Assembly: GCF_002140715.2 (NCBI RefSeq)
Contig: NZ_NGLE02000001.1
Coordinates: 3,252,001-3,316,000 of the forward strand
Direction of reading: 5' to 3'
Length of the DNA: 64,000 nt
Origin: Enterococcus sp. 4G2_DIV0659
GTDB lineage: Bacteria; Bacillota; Bacilli; Lactobacillales; Enterococcaceae
Part shown: positions 46,828-56,820 of the stretch, piece by piece
Position numbering within the stretch: the first letter of the stretch is position 1
Layout of the letters: every line of letters starts with the position of its first letter
Made by a program: the position numbers and the translations under genes
The notes under the pieces: generated by a model
The model's database searches: none
Told to the model about the DNA's origin: nothing
The model's input: only the letters and a program-made list of their open reading frames with translations

Positions 46828-46876
46828 CAATAAAAATAAGAAGAATCCGCCTCAAGTCTGAGTGAGATTCTTCTTA
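46828..46876 (-). terminator. acyP terminator
   Basis: On the minus strand, an 11-bp perfect stem (46837-46847 with 46866-46876) is followed by a T-rich tail, 9 bases past the acyP stop. Confidence 0.75.
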
Positions 46877-46884
46877 TAAATCAA

Positions 46885-47160
46885 TCAATTAGTTACGTTG
46901 AAGCTAGAATATTCTTCCATCATAGGATCATCTTGAATATCTACGTAAGTAACATGACCAGCAGGACTAGGAGAGTCTTTCACTTTTTTTATAAAACGAT
47001 TGATTGCTTCATCTTCGCCAAAAGATTCAATCGAAACAGAGCCATCCTCTTCATTACGAACGGTTCCTTTGATGCCTAATTCATCTGCCACCATTTTGGT
47101 CATATAACGAAATCCTACACCTTGCACTCGTCCTTGGACATTCATGCGTACTTTTCTCAT
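46885..47160 (-). CDS. acyP: Acylphosphatase
   Basis: 91 residues. VQGRVQGVGFRYMT holds the phosphate-binding loop and catalytic Arg; GTVRNEEDGSVSIESFG carries the conserved Asn. It hydrolyses acyl phosphates. GAGGTGT precedes the ATG. It is divergent from trmH, with the two genes sharing an identical inverted ribosome-site block, and upstream of yidC on the same strand, the usual neighbourhood in lactic acid bacteria. Confidence 0.94.
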   Translation of the reverse strand: MRKVRMNVQGRVQGVGFRYMTKMVADELGIKGTVRNEEDGSVSIESFGEDEAINRFIKKVKDSPSPAGHVTYVDIQDDPMMEEYSSFNVTN

Positions 47161-47162
47161 CG

Positions 47163-47279
47163 TTTTACACCTCGCTTTTAGTTAAATCAATGATAGCGAT
47201 TTTTTGTTTATCTTGCAAGTGAAGTAGTAGCTGTTTGATTAGAAAAAATCATGGTATAATAGCCTAGCGAGGTGTAAAA
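47163..47279. repeat. Inverted 14-bp repeat forming both ribosome sites
   Basis: AGCGAGGTGTAAAA at 47266-47279 directly precedes the trmH ATG, and its exact inverse at 47163-47176 directly precedes the acyP start region. Between them, TATAAT at 47255-47260 with an upstream TGG forms an extended -10 for trmH. Confidence 0.8.
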
Positions 47280-48047
47280 ATGAAAGAAATTTTATCAACG
47301 AAGAATACAATGATCAAAGAATTTAAGAAATTACATAAAAAGAAGTATCGAGAAGAAAAACAACAATATATTATTGAAGGCTTTCATTTGATTGAAGAAG
47401 CGGTCAAGGCAAAAGTACAGATCGATTGGATACTTTGCAATTCACGAGGGGGAAATGAGTGGGGTGGTTGGTTAGCTGAACAACCTCAAGACTGTTTGAT
47501 TCGGGTTTCAGATGAAGTGTTAGAATCACTCTCAGAACTACCAACACCACAGGGGATAATCGCAATTGTTAAAATGCCTAGTTATGAACACGAGATAGAT
47601 TTGTCTGGTGGTTGGTTGCTTTTAGATAATGTACAAGACCCAGGAAATGTAGGAACGATGATCCGAACTGCGGATGCTGCTGGTTTATCCGGTGTTGTAT
47701 TAGGTGAAGGCAGTTCAGATATTTATAGTACAAAAGTATTAAGAGCGATGCAGGGAAGTAACTATCATTTACCCGTGTTACGTAAATCACTAACTGATAG
47801 TATAGAGCGTTTCAAAGAAATGAAAATTCCTATATATGGGACAGAGTTAAATCCAGATGCTGTATCCTACGAGAACATAACCAAGGTAAATGACTATGCG
47901 TTGATTATGGGAAATGAAGGACAAGGAGTGTCATCTGAAATTTTGGAGAAGACGGACCAAAATATCTATATTCCAATCAAAGGCAATGCGGAGTCATTAA
48001 ATGTAGCGATTGCAGCAGGAATTTTGATGTATCATCTACAAAAGTGA
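47280..48047 (+). CDS. TrmH-family RNA 2'-O-methyltransferase
   Basis: 255 residues. An N-terminal RNA-binding L30-like domain (about 1-95, KEFKKLHKKKYREEKQQYIIEGFHLIEEA read in parts) is followed by a SPOUT knot domain: LLDNVQDPGNVGTMIRTADAAG, ALIMGNEGQGVS and IPIKGNAESLNVAIAAGILMY, the three SpoU motifs with the catalytic Arg in the first. It should methylate a ribose in rRNA or tRNA; the target nucleotide is unknown. GAGGTG precedes the ATG. Confidence 0.93.
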   Translation: MKEILSTKNTMIKEFKKLHKKKYREEKQQYIIEGFHLIEEAVKAKVQIDWILCNSRGGNEWGGWLAEQPQDCLIRVSDEVLESLSELPTPQGIIAIVKMPSYEHEIDLSGGWLLLDNVQDPGNVGTMIRTADAAGLSGVVLGEGSSDIYSTKVLRAMQGSNYHLPVLRKSLTDSIERFKEMKIPIYGTELNPDAVSYENITKVNDYALIMGNEGQGVSSEILEKTDQNIYIPIKGNAESLNVAIAAGILMYHLQK

Positions 48048-48124
48048 AGTCAGTAAAATTAGCGGTCAAATAAATTAAAGTAGCAAGGTATTTAATTTTG
48101 CATAAGTAAAGGATCGAAAATTGG

Positions 48125-48153
48125 TTGAAATTGTTGGAATTCTGTTGTATACT
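48125..48153 (+). promoter_or_regulatory. rpsB promoter
   Basis: TTGAAA (48125-48130) and TATACT (48148-48153) are spaced 17 bases apart, giving a leader of about 145 bases. Confidence 0.8.
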
Positions 48154-48175
48154 AACAAAGGTGTTATTTTCAGAC

Positions 48176-48211
48176 ATACTGAATGTAATATCAAATCCAC
48201 ATTTTCAGTAT
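48176..48211 (+). promoter_or_regulatory. rpsB leader hairpin
   Basis: About 11 pairs form between 48176-48186 and 48199-48211 (two extra bases on the 3' side), starting some 16 bases into the predicted transcript. A regulatory binding site for S2 is possible; no known leader family was recognised. Confidence 0.4.
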
Positions 48212-48305
48212 ATTTCTTGTGAGGTGCTGTAGAATTACAGTTCATTAAGAGAGTTTAAAACTGGGAAGAGGGAACAAATAAAAACCAAATTGGAGGAAAC
48301 AACCC

Positions 48306-49094
48306 ATGGCAGTAATTTCTATGAAACAATTACTAGAAGCCGGCGTACACTTTGGACACCAAACTCGTCGCTGGAACCCAAAAATGAAGAAATACATCTT
48401 CACAGAAAGAAACGGAATCTACATCATTGACTTACAAAAAACAGTTAAATTAGTAGATGCTGCTTACGATTACATGAAAAATGTTGCTGAAGATGGCGGC
48501 GTTGCATTATTCGTAGGAACTAAAAAACAAGCACAAGAAGCGATCAAAGACGAAGCGATTCGTTCAGGTCAATACTTTGTTAACCACCGTTGGTTAGGTG
48601 GAACATTAACTAACTGGGATACTATCCAAAAACGTATCAAACGTTTGAAAGATATCAATAAAATGGAAGAAGACGGAACATTCGAAGTTCTTCCTAAAAA
48701 AGAAGTTGTTGGTTTAAACAAACAACGTGAACGTCTTGAAAAATTCTTAGGCGGTATCGCTGATATGCCTAGAATTCCAGATGTAATGTACATTGTTGAC
48801 CCTCGTAAAGAACGTATTGCTGTTCAAGAAGCTCAAAAATTGAACATCCCAATCGTAGCGATGGTTGATACAAACTGTGATCCAGACGAAATCGATGTAG
48901 TAATCCCATCAAATGATGATGCGATTCGTGCGGTTAAATTGATCACTGCTAAAATGGCTGATGCCTTCATCGAAGGAAACCAAGGTGAAGATCAAGCTGT
49001 TGAAGAAATCTTTGTTGAAGAAGCTCCAGAAGCTGCAACTTCAATCGAAGAAATCGTTGATGTTGTTGAAGGTTCTAACGATTCAGCAGAATAA
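48306..49094 (+). CDS. rpsB: 30S ribosomal protein S2
   Basis: 262 residues: [22 protein letters not shown], the coiled-coil insert ([20 protein letters not shown]), [21 protein letters not shown] and [20 protein letters not shown]. The acidic C-terminal tail ([12 protein letters not shown]) is common in Firmicutes. Codon use is that of a highly expressed gene. S2 joins late in small-subunit assembly and contacts S1. TTGGAGG precedes the ATG. tsf follows after a 338-base structured spacer. Confidence 0.98.
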   Translation: MAVISMKQLLEAGVHFGHQTRRWNPKMKKYIFTERNGIYIIDLQKTVKLVDAAYDYMKNVAEDGGVALFVGTKKQAQEAIKDEAIRSGQYFVNHRWLGGTLTNWDTIQKRIKRLKDINKMEEDGTFEVLPKKEVVGLNKQRERLEKFLGGIADMPRIPDVMYIVDPRKERIAVQEAQKLNIPIVAMVDTNCDPDEIDVVIPSNDDAIRAVKLITAKMADAFIEGNQGEDQAVEEIFVEEAPEAATSIEEIVDVVEGSNDSAE

Positions 49095-49107
49095 TTTAAA
49101 ATGACGG

Positions 49108-49163
49108 AGCTGTCTCGAAGGCTAGGCGAAAAAAGCCTGATTCTCCTTTGAGATAGCTTTTTT
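49108..49163 (+). terminator. Terminator or attenuator after rpsB
   Basis: The 14-bp stem (two G-U pairs) pairs 49108-49121 with 49145-49158, encloses an inner AGGC/GCCT hairpin, and is followed by TTTTTT. It would limit read-through into tsf. Confidence 0.8.
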
Positions 49164-49170
49164 AAAATTA

Positions 49171-49414
49171 ATTATCCAGCTTCATGAGCTAGACTCTCGG
49201 AAAAAAGATGAAATCTGTCTGTGACTAAAAGCATCACAACCATATTTCCCTATTTTTCAGTCGAGTTTAATCGAGCTCATTCAGCTTTTAAAATTATCTA
49301 GCTTCATGAGCTAAACTCTCAGAAAAAAGATGAAATCTGTATGCGACCAAAAGCATCGCAATCATATTTCCTTATTTTTCAGTCGAGTTTAATCGAGCTC
49401 ATTCAGCTTTTAAA
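49171..49414 (+). repeat. Tandem 122-bp structured element between rpsB and tsf
   Basis: Two head-to-tail copies (49171-49292, 49293-49414) differ at nine positions. Each folds into one long hairpin. In copy 1 the pairs are 49178-49190 with 49274-49286, AGACTC 49191-49196 with GAGTTT 49263-49268, GAAAAA with TTTTTC 49253-49258, GAAAT with ATTTC, and a tip TGTGA 49220-49224 with TCACA 49234-49238; TTTT follows. In copy 2 the tip is TGCGA/TCGCA (a compensated pair), and a G-U in AGACTC/GAGTTT becomes A-U. The pattern indicates selected structure; the function is unknown. Confidence 0.85.
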
Positions 49415-49432
49415 ACTTAGGAGGAACAAAAA

Positions 49433-50314
49433 ATGGCAGATATTTCAGCAAAATTAGTTAAAGAACTACGCGACATGACTGGTGTCGGTATGATGGATGC
49501 AAAAAGAGCGTTAGTAGAAGTAGAAGGTAATATCGAAGCTGCAGTGGATTACCTGCGTGAAAAAGGTATGGCTAAAGCGGCTAAGAAAAATGATCGTGTA
49601 GCAGCTGAAGGTTTAGCAAACGTTGCGTCAAATGGTAATTTTGCGGCAATCGTTGAAGTAAACTCTGAAACTGACTTCGTTTCTAAAAACGAAATGTTCC
49701 AAGACTTAGTTAAAAAAATTGCTACAGAGATTGCTACGAATAAACCAGCAAACATGGAAGAAGCTTTAGCTCTTAAAACAGATAAAGGAACTTTAGAAAC
49801 TGAGTTAATCGAAGCAACAACCGTTATTGGTGAAAAAATCAGCTTCCGTCGTTTTGAATTAGTAGAAAAAGATGACAATGCTGCATTTGGTGCTTATTTA
49901 CACATGGGCGGACGTATCGCAGTATTAACTGTATTAGATGGAACAACTGACGAAGAAGTTGCTAAAGATGTTGCTATGCATGTAGCAGCTATCAACCCTC
50001 GTTATGTTAACGAATCTCAAATTCCTCAAGAAGAATTAGAGCACGAAAAAGCGATTCTTTCTGAACAAGCATTAAACGAAGGCAAACCAGCTAATATCGT
50101 TGATAAAATGGTTGTTGGACGCTTAAACAAATTTAAAGCTGAAATCTCATTAGTGGATCAGCCATTCGTTAAAGATCCAGATATGACAGTTGAAAAATAT
50201 GTTGCGTCTAAAGGGGCAACTGTTAAATCATTCATCCGCTTTGAAGTGGGCGAAGGAATTCAAAAACGTGAAGATAACTTTGCTGATGAAGTAATGAGCC
50301 AAATTAAAAAATAA
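49433..50314 (+). CDS. tsf: Elongation factor Ts
   Basis: 293 residues: N-terminal UBA-like [22 protein letters not shown], then [27 protein letters not shown], and the C-terminal part with [29 protein letters not shown]. It exchanges GDP on EF-Tu. GGAGG precedes the ATG. It lies downstream of rpsB behind the structured tandem element, and has its own terminator. Confidence 0.98.
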   Translation: MADISAKLVKELRDMTGVGMMDAKRALVEVEGNIEAAVDYLREKGMAKAAKKNDRVAAEGLANVASNGNFAAIVEVNSETDFVSKNEMFQDLVKKIATEIATNKPANMEEALALKTDKGTLETELIEATTVIGEKISFRRFELVEKDDNAAFGAYLHMGGRIAVLTVLDGTTDEEVAKDVAMHVAAINPRYVNESQIPQEELEHEKAILSEQALNEGKPANIVDKMVVGRLNKFKAEISLVDQPFVKDPDMTVEKYVASKGATVKSFIRFEVGEGIQKREDNFADEVMSQIKK

Positions 50315-50337
50315 ATCTGTTACTTATGGTAACAGTT

Positions 50338-50368
50338 GGGAACGCATTGAGATGCGCTCCCTTTTTTT
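50338..50368 (+). terminator. tsf terminator
   Basis: A 10-bp stem with one mismatch (50338-50347 with 50352-50361) is followed by seven T. A smaller CTGTTAC/GTAACAG hairpin precedes it. Confidence 0.85.
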
Positions 50369-50415
50369 AGGCAAAACAAAAGAAATAGACTGGCAGAATG
50401 CCTAGAGTATGTTAA

Positions 50416-51174
<759 letters not shown>

Positions 51175-51177
51175 AAA

Positions 51178-51735
51178 ATGACTGGAACTGTATTAGCAAC
51201 AGCAAAGGAAAAAATGAGTAAAGCAGAACAAAGTTTACAACGAGAACTTGGGCAAATTCGTGCAGGACGTGCCAATGCAAGCTTACTTGACCGAATCCAA
51301 GTAGATTATTACGGAGCGCCGACGCCAGTGAATCAATTGGCGGGAATCAATATTCCAGAAGCTCGTGTATTAATGATTACACCTTTTGATAAAAATTCAC
51401 TTGAAGACATCGAAAAAGCAATTCAAGCAAGTGATATTGGGATTAGTCCAACAAACGACGGAACAGTTATTCGTTTAGTTATTCCACAACTAACGGAAGA
51501 GCGTCGTAAAGAGTTGGCAAAAGATGTGAAAAAAGCAGCAGAAAATGCCAAAATCGCCGTTCGTAATATTCGTCGTGATGCGATTGATGATTTAAAAAAA
51601 CAACAAAAAAATAATGAAATAACTGAAGATGAGTTACGTAACTTAGAAAAAGAAGCTCAAAAACTGACAGATGATAGCGTGAAAAATATTGATTCTATCA
51701 CTGCTGAAAAAGAAAAAGAACTTTTAGAAGTTTAA
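51178..51735 (+). CDS. frr: Ribosome recycling factor
   Basis: 185 residues: [49 protein letters not shown], and the long helices [26 protein letters not shown] and [19 protein letters not shown]. With EF-G it splits post-termination ribosomes. GGGGG lies upstream of the ATG inside the end of pyrH. Strong terminator downstream. Confidence 0.97.
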   Translation: MTGTVLATAKEKMSKAEQSLQRELGQIRAGRANASLLDRIQVDYYGAPTPVNQLAGINIPEARVLMITPFDKNSLEDIEKAIQASDIGISPTNDGTVIRLVIPQLTEERRKELAKDVKKAAENAKIAVRNIRRDAIDDLKKQQKNNEITEDELRNLEKEAQKLTDDSVKNIDSITAEKEKELLEV

Positions 51736-51750
51736 TCTAAAATTAAAAAA

Positions 51751-51800
51751 AACAACAAATTTCTACTTAAAATAATATGTAGAAATTTGTTGTTTTTTGT
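51751..51800 (+). terminator. frr terminator
   Basis: A perfect 16-bp stem (51751-51766 with 51779-51794) is followed by T-rich sequence. Confidence 0.85.
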
Positions 51801-51920
51801 TTTTGAAAAAAATCGTTATTTAATTTTATTGAATGAGAAGCCCAATTAAAAGATGAAATGATGGATTTAATTTGTTTTTAAGTCGAGGATGATCAATTTT
51901 TAAGGAGAGTCAAAAAGACC

Positions 51921-51949
51921 TTGTTAAAGATGAAGTGTTATGGAATAAT
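51921..51949 (+). promoter_or_regulatory. Promoter of the ABC-PASTA operon
   Basis: TTGTTA (51921-51926) and AATAAT (51944-51949) are spaced 17 bases apart, with TGG directly before the -10. No operator was recognised. Confidence 0.5.
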
Positions 51950-51987
51950 AGAACTATCTATATTTTTTCTTAAAAGGAGATGAGAAA

Positions 51988-53460
51988 GTGAATTTTATAA
52001 AAAGAGCTTTATGTAGTGTCACTAGAAAAAAAGGGAAGTCATTTATTTTATTTGCAGTTATTTTTGTATTAGGAAATGTTATCGCCGGATCAATTGCGAT
52101 TCAACAGTCAACACAAAATGTTGAAAAAAACATCAAAAAACAACTGGGAGCGACGGCAACGATTGAAATTGATTATGAGAATAATCAAGAAGAGGTTATG
52201 GAGGCTGGCAGTGACTTGGAAGCACTCAAAGTAGATTTAATCAAAAAAGTAGGTGAATCACCTTATGTGAAATATTATGATTATAATGCTAACGGATGGG
52301 TGCAAACAAAGGATTTAAAAAGTGCTTCTATTGATTCAGATGAGTTTGGCGGTATGGAAGGTTTTACCTTAAAAGGCTCTAACTATGCAAAGATTTTAGA
52401 TGCAGAAGAAAATAGAATCAAATTGGTTGATGGAAAAGTCTTCACGCAAGATGAAATAGACAATGGGAAAAATGTTGGTTTGATCTCTTCTAAAGTTGCT
52501 GATGAAAATGGTTTATCTGTTGGAGATCAGATGATAATGGATGTTCGCGGAAATACATTTATGGATTCTGGAGAAAGTAAAGAAGTTTTTAAGATCGATA
52601 CTCCTATTCAGATTATTGGGATTTTTGAACCAACAACAGTTGAAATGAAAGAGAAGGATCAAGGAAAAAATGATCAGCAAAAAGTAAATCAGCAAATGAT
52701 GTCCATGCAAGAGATCAACACCGTTTATCTACCAAATAAAGCGGTTCTTGAAATGAACAAAAATTATTTTGAAAGACTGAAAAAAGAAGATCCCGATAAT
52801 CCGTCTTTAGAAGGATTCACTGGAGATGAAACAAATGAATATTATACGCCGATTTATGTTTTAAAAAGTCCAGATGATGTAGAAGCGTTTAAACAAGAAG
52901 TTCAACCGCTGTTACCTAAATTGTATGCAGTAAAAGCCTCTACTGATCAATATGAAAAAATTGGTGGAAGTATGAAGAAAATGTCTCAAATATCTGGCTA
53001 CGTTGTATTAATAGCTGTAATAGCAACTTTACTAATCATTTCATTGGTCGTTTTACTCTTTATGAGAGATCGTAAACATGAGTTGGGAATCTATTTATCA
53101 CTTGGGGATAAACGAGGACACGTAATGGGGCAAATTATTATTGAAATGCTGATTATTAGCGGTATTGCATTGATTATTTCGTTAGTAACAGGGAATATTT
53201 TAGGGGACGTAGTTTCAAAATCACTACTGAATAGTGATATGCTCAATTCAGCAAACAATTCAACGGATATGTTTATGGGAATGGATACTTTAAGTACTAC
53301 AGAAATTACAGCGGATGATATCATGAATGCTTATGAAGTGAAATTCTCACTAGGATATATTGTGACATATCTAGTTGTCGGTCTAGGTACAGTTATGTTG
53401 GCAGCAATTTTACCATTAGTGTATATTGTTCGATTAAATCCAAAGAAAATCATGATGTAG
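51988..53460 (+). CDS. ABC transporter permease (MacB/FtsX type)
   Basis: 490 residues. The first span (about 15-37) is followed by a large extracytoplasmic domain (about 40-330, MacB-PCD-like, rich in charged residues). Three C-terminal spans lie at about 338-360, 382-405 and 462-485, with LFMRDRKHELGIYLSLGDKRG after the second, the FtsX coupling segment. MacB-type permeases do not carry a substrate through the membrane but move peptides or signals on its outer face. The start is GTG 51988 with AAAGGAGA eight bases before. The ATPase gene follows 12 bases on. Confidence 0.9.
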   Translation: MNFIKRALCSVTRKKGKSFILFAVIFVLGNVIAGSIAIQQSTQNVEKNIKKQLGATATIEIDYENNQEEVMEAGSDLEALKVDLIKKVGESPYVKYYDYNANGWVQTKDLKSASIDSDEFGGMEGFTLKGSNYAKILDAEENRIKLVDGKVFTQDEIDNGKNVGLISSKVADENGLSVGDQMIMDVRGNTFMDSGESKEVFKIDTPIQIIGIFEPTTVEMKEKDQGKNDQQKVNQQMMSMQEINTVYLPNKAVLEMNKNYFERLKKEDPDNPSLEGFTGDETNEYYTPIYVLKSPDDVEAFKQEVQPLLPKLYAVKASTDQYEKIGGSMKKMSQISGYVVLIAVIATLLIISLVVLLFMRDRKHELGIYLSLGDKRGHVMGQIIIEMLIISGIALIISLVTGNILGDVVSKSLLNSDMLNSANNSTDMFMGMDTLSTTEITADDIMNAYEVKFSLGYIVTYLVVGLGTVMLAAILPLVYIVRLNPKKIMM

Positions 53461-53472
53461 GAGGGAAGAGAA

Positions 53473-54147
53473 ATGTCAATTTTAGAGACTAAAAATCTAA
53501 GCTATTTTTATCAAGATGGCGATAAACGTCGATTCATCCTGAAAGATACCAGCGTTTCTTTTGAGCAAGGAAAATTTTATACTATTTTAGGTCAATCAGG
53601 TTCTGGAAAAACAACATTTCTTTCTTTGATCAGTGCTTTGGATACTCCTAAAGAGGGACAAGTGCTTTTGAAGGGAAAAGACATTAAAACAATTGGTTAT
53701 GAAAAATATCGCCGTGATGAAATAAGTATCATTTTTCAAAGTTATAATTTAGTTCCCTATTTAACGGCACTAGAAAATGTTTTAGTCGCAATGTCAATCA
53801 CAGATAATGAATTGCCGCCGAATCAAAAAGAAGTGGCTTATAATTTGCTAGATTATATTGGTATTACTAGTGAAAAAGCGGATCGTCTGGTTAATCAACT
53901 TTCTGGTGGTGAGCAACAACGTGTGGCAATAGCTCGAGCATTAGCAACCAATGTAGATGTGATTTTAGCAGATGAGCCAACAGGAAACTTAGATGAAGGA
54001 ATGGAGCAAGAAATTGTTGATATTTTTCATAATCTTGCTAAAGTTCATAATAAATGTGTAATTGTGGTAACTCATTCGAATGACATTGCCGAACAGTCCG
54101 ATGAGACATATTATCTGAAAAAAGGTGTGTTAAAAAAATATGAGTGA
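53473..54147 (+). CDS. ABC transporter ATP-binding protein (MacB/LolD type)
   Basis: 224 residues. Walker A GQSGSGKTTFLSL, Q-loop IIFQSYNLVPYLTALENVL, signature NQLSGGEQQRVAIARALA, Walker B VILADEPTGNLDE, and H-loop VVVTHS are all intact. It pairs with the permease upstream. AGGAGGGAAG precedes the ATG. Its last 8 bases overlap the start of the PASTA gene (ATGAGTGA), so the three proteins are made together. Confidence 0.95.
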   Translation: MSILETKNLSYFYQDGDKRRFILKDTSVSFEQGKFYTILGQSGSGKTTFLSLISALDTPKEGQVLLKGKDIKTIGYEKYRRDEISIIFQSYNLVPYLTALENVLVAMSITDNELPPNQKEVAYNLLDYIGITSEKADRLVNQLSGGEQQRVAIARALATNVDVILADEPTGNLDEGMEQEIVDIFHNLAKVHNKCVIVVTHSNDIAEQSDETYYLKKGVLKKYE

Positions 54148-55732
54148 TTTTTTATCAAATTTTAGTGGAGATAACTATAATAAAACGCGTCAGAAAAAGA
54201 ATGAATTAAAAGAACAAACCAACCAGAAAACCAAAGATCTGAAAAACAAATCAGAAAAAAATGCGGTAGAACAAAAACAATCAACGGAAAATCAAAAAAC
54301 AAACATCAGTAATGGGATATTTGGACCAAAGAACAATCCAAAATCTGTTAGCGAAAATGAGAAGATCGCGTCAGAAAAAGTTCCTGCTGATATTGAAACA
54401 GACAATCCAGAAGAATTGATTTACACAAAGAAACGAACAAAAAAGAAAAAATATGAGCCAAAACAAGAGCTGCCAAAACTTAACCAGCCAAATGAGACAG
54501 CGACGGATGTACAGCAAAAAAATCCCGATGAATTTATTGAGACTGATCCAACGTATAAAAAGAAACAACGAAGGAAATTTGTATTGATTGGTTTAGGAAC
54601 TCTAGCATCAGTGCTATTACTTTATTTTGGTTATTTTCAAATGACTCATGTAAAAGTACCTGATTTTGAAGGAAAAGAATTGTCTGAAGTGCGTGAATGG
54701 ACAACTGAAAATGGTGTGAAACTACAAGTTGACCAAAAATATGACTTTAAGAGAACGGCTAATTTGATTATTCACCAATCAGTAAAAAATCAAAAAATCA
54801 AAAAAGGAAAAGAATTAGTTGTTGATGCGAGCATGGGGCCTGATCCACAAGAGATCGTTGCTTTGCCAGAATTTAAAAGCATGAAACTAAACGATGCAAA
54901 AAAATGGGTGACGGAACACAAAGCTGACAATTTAGCGATTATTGAAGAATACAGTGATACCGTAGCAGCAAGTGATTTCATTAAATTTGAAATGACAAAC
55001 AAAGACGTCAAAATTGAAAGTTACAAACGCAAAGACAAAGCAAAAGTCTATTTTTCTAAAGGAAAAGAAGTTTTCCAAAAAGATATATCTATGCCTGACT
55101 TTGCAGGGAAATCAAAAGAAGAAGCCACAGAATGGGCTAAGAAAAATGAAATTTCATTAAAAGTAGAGGAGTCTGATTCAGATAAAGTTGAAAATGGCAA
55201 AGTGATTTCTCAAAGTGTGGGCAAAGATACAAAAGTAGCTAAAAAAGACTCTATGAGTATTACTGTTTCAACAGGAAAAGCAATTGTGGTGCCAGATTTT
55301 TCTCAATTTACTTCAGAAGAAGCTGAATCAAAAGCAAATGGTCTGCAACTTCAGGTGAAACAAGTATTCAATGACACAGTTCCTTATGGACATTTTATCA
55401 GTCAATCTGTTGAAGTTGGGAAAAAATATACAGAAAAAGATGAGAAACCAGTGATTCAGGTTGTTTATTCATCTGGCAAGCCTTATATTAAGGACTTACG
55501 TGACAATACTCTAGAAGGTGACCTTCAAAAAATCTTTTATGATGAATACCAATCTAAAGGAGCAAACATTACCTATCAAGTGTACTATGTTGATTCAACA
55601 GTCACTAAAGGAACCGTTGTTAAGATGAGTAAATACAATGAATTTGTTCCAGTTGATTCTGTTGTTCAAATTGGCATTAGCAAAGGGAACTTAAAACCAG
55701 AAGATAATAAAAATACTGAAAAAGCAGAGTAA
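54140..55732 (+). CDS. Kinase-less PASTA membrane protein
   Basis: 530 residues. A highly charged, Gln/Lys/Asn-rich cytoplasmic part (1-145) leads to one span (about 147-166). An extracellular series of PASTA-like repeats begins near 171 (VKVPDFEGKELSEVREW), 240 (ALPEFKSMKLNDAKKWV), 318 (SMPDFAGKSKEEATEWAKKN) and 385 (VVPDFSQFTSEEAESKAN), with a weaker C-terminal unit. PASTA domains bind muropeptides or beta-lactams in Ser/Thr kinases and PBPs; here no kinase or penicillin-binding domain exists. Coupling to a MacB-type ABC pair suggests a cell-wall-sensing partner for it, which is inference. Confidence 0.88.
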   Translation: MSDFLSNFSGDNYNKTRQKKNELKEQTNQKTKDLKNKSEKNAVEQKQSTENQKTNISNGIFGPKNNPKSVSENEKIASEKVPADIETDNPEELIYTKKRTKKKKYEPKQELPKLNQPNETATDVQQKNPDEFIETDPTYKKKQRRKFVLIGLGTLASVLLLYFGYFQMTHVKVPDFEGKELSEVREWTTENGVKLQVDQKYDFKRTANLIIHQSVKNQKIKKGKELVVDASMGPDPQEIVALPEFKSMKLNDAKKWVTEHKADNLAIIEEYSDTVAASDFIKFEMTNKDVKIESYKRKDKAKVYFSKGKEVFQKDISMPDFAGKSKEEATEWAKKNEISLKVEESDSDKVENGKVISQSVGKDTKVAKKDSMSITVSTGKAIVVPDFSQFTSEEAESKANGLQLQVKQVFNDTVPYGHFISQSVEVGKKYTEKDEKPVIQVVYSSGKPYIKDLRDNTLEGDLQKIFYDEYQSKGANITYQVYYVDSTVTKGTVVKMSKYNEFVPVDSVVQIGISKGNLKPEDNKNTEKAE

Positions 55733-55806
55733 CCAGATAAATAAAGCTGAGTCTTTACTTTTGAAGAATTAAACGACTATTGTTCAACTATATACTCAAA
55801 TTTAAA

Positions 55807-55847
55807 GTGTGGAGCAAACTACTTTTTTAAGTTTGCCCCACTTTTTC
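55807..55847 (+). terminator. Terminator after the PASTA gene
   Basis: A 12-bp stem with one mismatch (55809-55820 with 55830-55841) is followed by TTTTTC. Confidence 0.8.
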
Positions 55848-55974
55848 TTATTATATTTGGTTTTTCTATAAGTAGACTAAGCGTTGAAATCAAGCTAAAC
55901 GTTTATGATTTTTAGCAAAATTATTAAATAATCTAGAAAATAGTTCTATTTGCATAGGCATTTCAGGAAGATAT

Positions 55975-55983
55975 TGCTATAAT
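55975..55983 (+). promoter_or_regulatory. Extended -10 promoter for uppS
   Basis: TGC directly precedes TATAAT (55978-55983), about 33 bases before the uppS ATG; no good -35 lies at the normal distance. Confidence 0.6.
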
Positions 55984-56016
55984 AGTCTAGACAGATTTTG
56001 GATTGGAGGGAAAAAT

Positions 56017-56820
56017 ATGTTACGTTTTTTTCCACAGAAGAATAAATATATACAACAAGAGAGTGCCTTTACTTTTGATTCTGAAGGTGCAATTCCTAAA
56101 CATGTTGCAGTTATTATGGATGGCAATGGACGATGGGCACAAAACCGTCGTTTACCAAGAATAGCTGGTCATAAAGAAGGAATGAATACTGTAAAAAAAG
56201 TCACGAAACATGCAAATAAACTAGGAATTAAAGTTCTAACATTGTATGCATTTTCTACTGAAAATTGGAAACGACCTTCTGATGAAGTAAGCTTTTTAAT
56301 GCAATTGCCCGTTGATTTTTTTGATACGTTTGTTCCGGAATTGATCAAAGAAAACGTAAAAGTGCATGTTATGGGCTATAAAGAATTTTTACCAGCGCAC
56401 ACACAAGATGCAGTAGAACGTGCGATGGAACAAACAAAAAACAATACTGGAATGATTTTAAATTTTGCTTTAAACTATGGATCAAGAGCAGAGATTATTA
56501 CAGCTGTAAAAGAAATTGCCGAAAAAACAATAGATAAACAGTTTACACCAGAAGAGATTACAGAAGAAACAATTGCTAATCATTTGATGACTGGTTTTTT
56601 ACCAGAGGATTTAAGAGATCCTGAATTATTGATTCGTACGAGTGGGGAAGAGCGAATCAGCAATTTCTTACTTTGGCAAATTGCTTATAGTGAGTTATTT
56701 TTCACAGATGCTTTGTGGCCTGATTTTAACGATCAATTGTTGGAAAGTGCACTGGCATCGTTTCAAAATAGAAATCGTCGTTTTGGCGGTTTGAAAGAAA
56801 CAGAGGAGGAAGACAAATGA
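56017..56820 (+). CDS. uppS: Undecaprenyl diphosphate synthase
   Basis: 267 residues of the cis-prenyltransferase family: HVAVIMDGNGRWAQNRRLPR with catalytic Asp35, GHKEGMNTVKKV, LYAFSTENWKRP, and C-terminal DLLIRTSGE-like PELLIRTSGEERISNFLLWQIAYSE (read in parts). It builds the C55 lipid carrier for wall synthesis. TGGAGGG precedes the ATG. It overlaps cdsA by four bases (ATGA), heading the uppS-cdsA-dxr-rseP-proS unit. Confidence 0.97.
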   Translation: MLRFFPQKNKYIQQESAFTFDSEGAIPKHVAVIMDGNGRWAQNRRLPRIAGHKEGMNTVKKVTKHANKLGIKVLTLYAFSTENWKRPSDEVSFLMQLPVDFFDTFVPELIKENVKVHVMGYKEFLPAHTQDAVERAMEQTKNNTGMILNFALNYGSRAEIITAVKEIAEKTIDKQFTPEEITEETIANHLMTGFLPEDLRDPELLIRTSGEERISNFLLWQIAYSELFFTDALWPDFNDQLLESALASFQNRNRRFGGLKETEEEDK

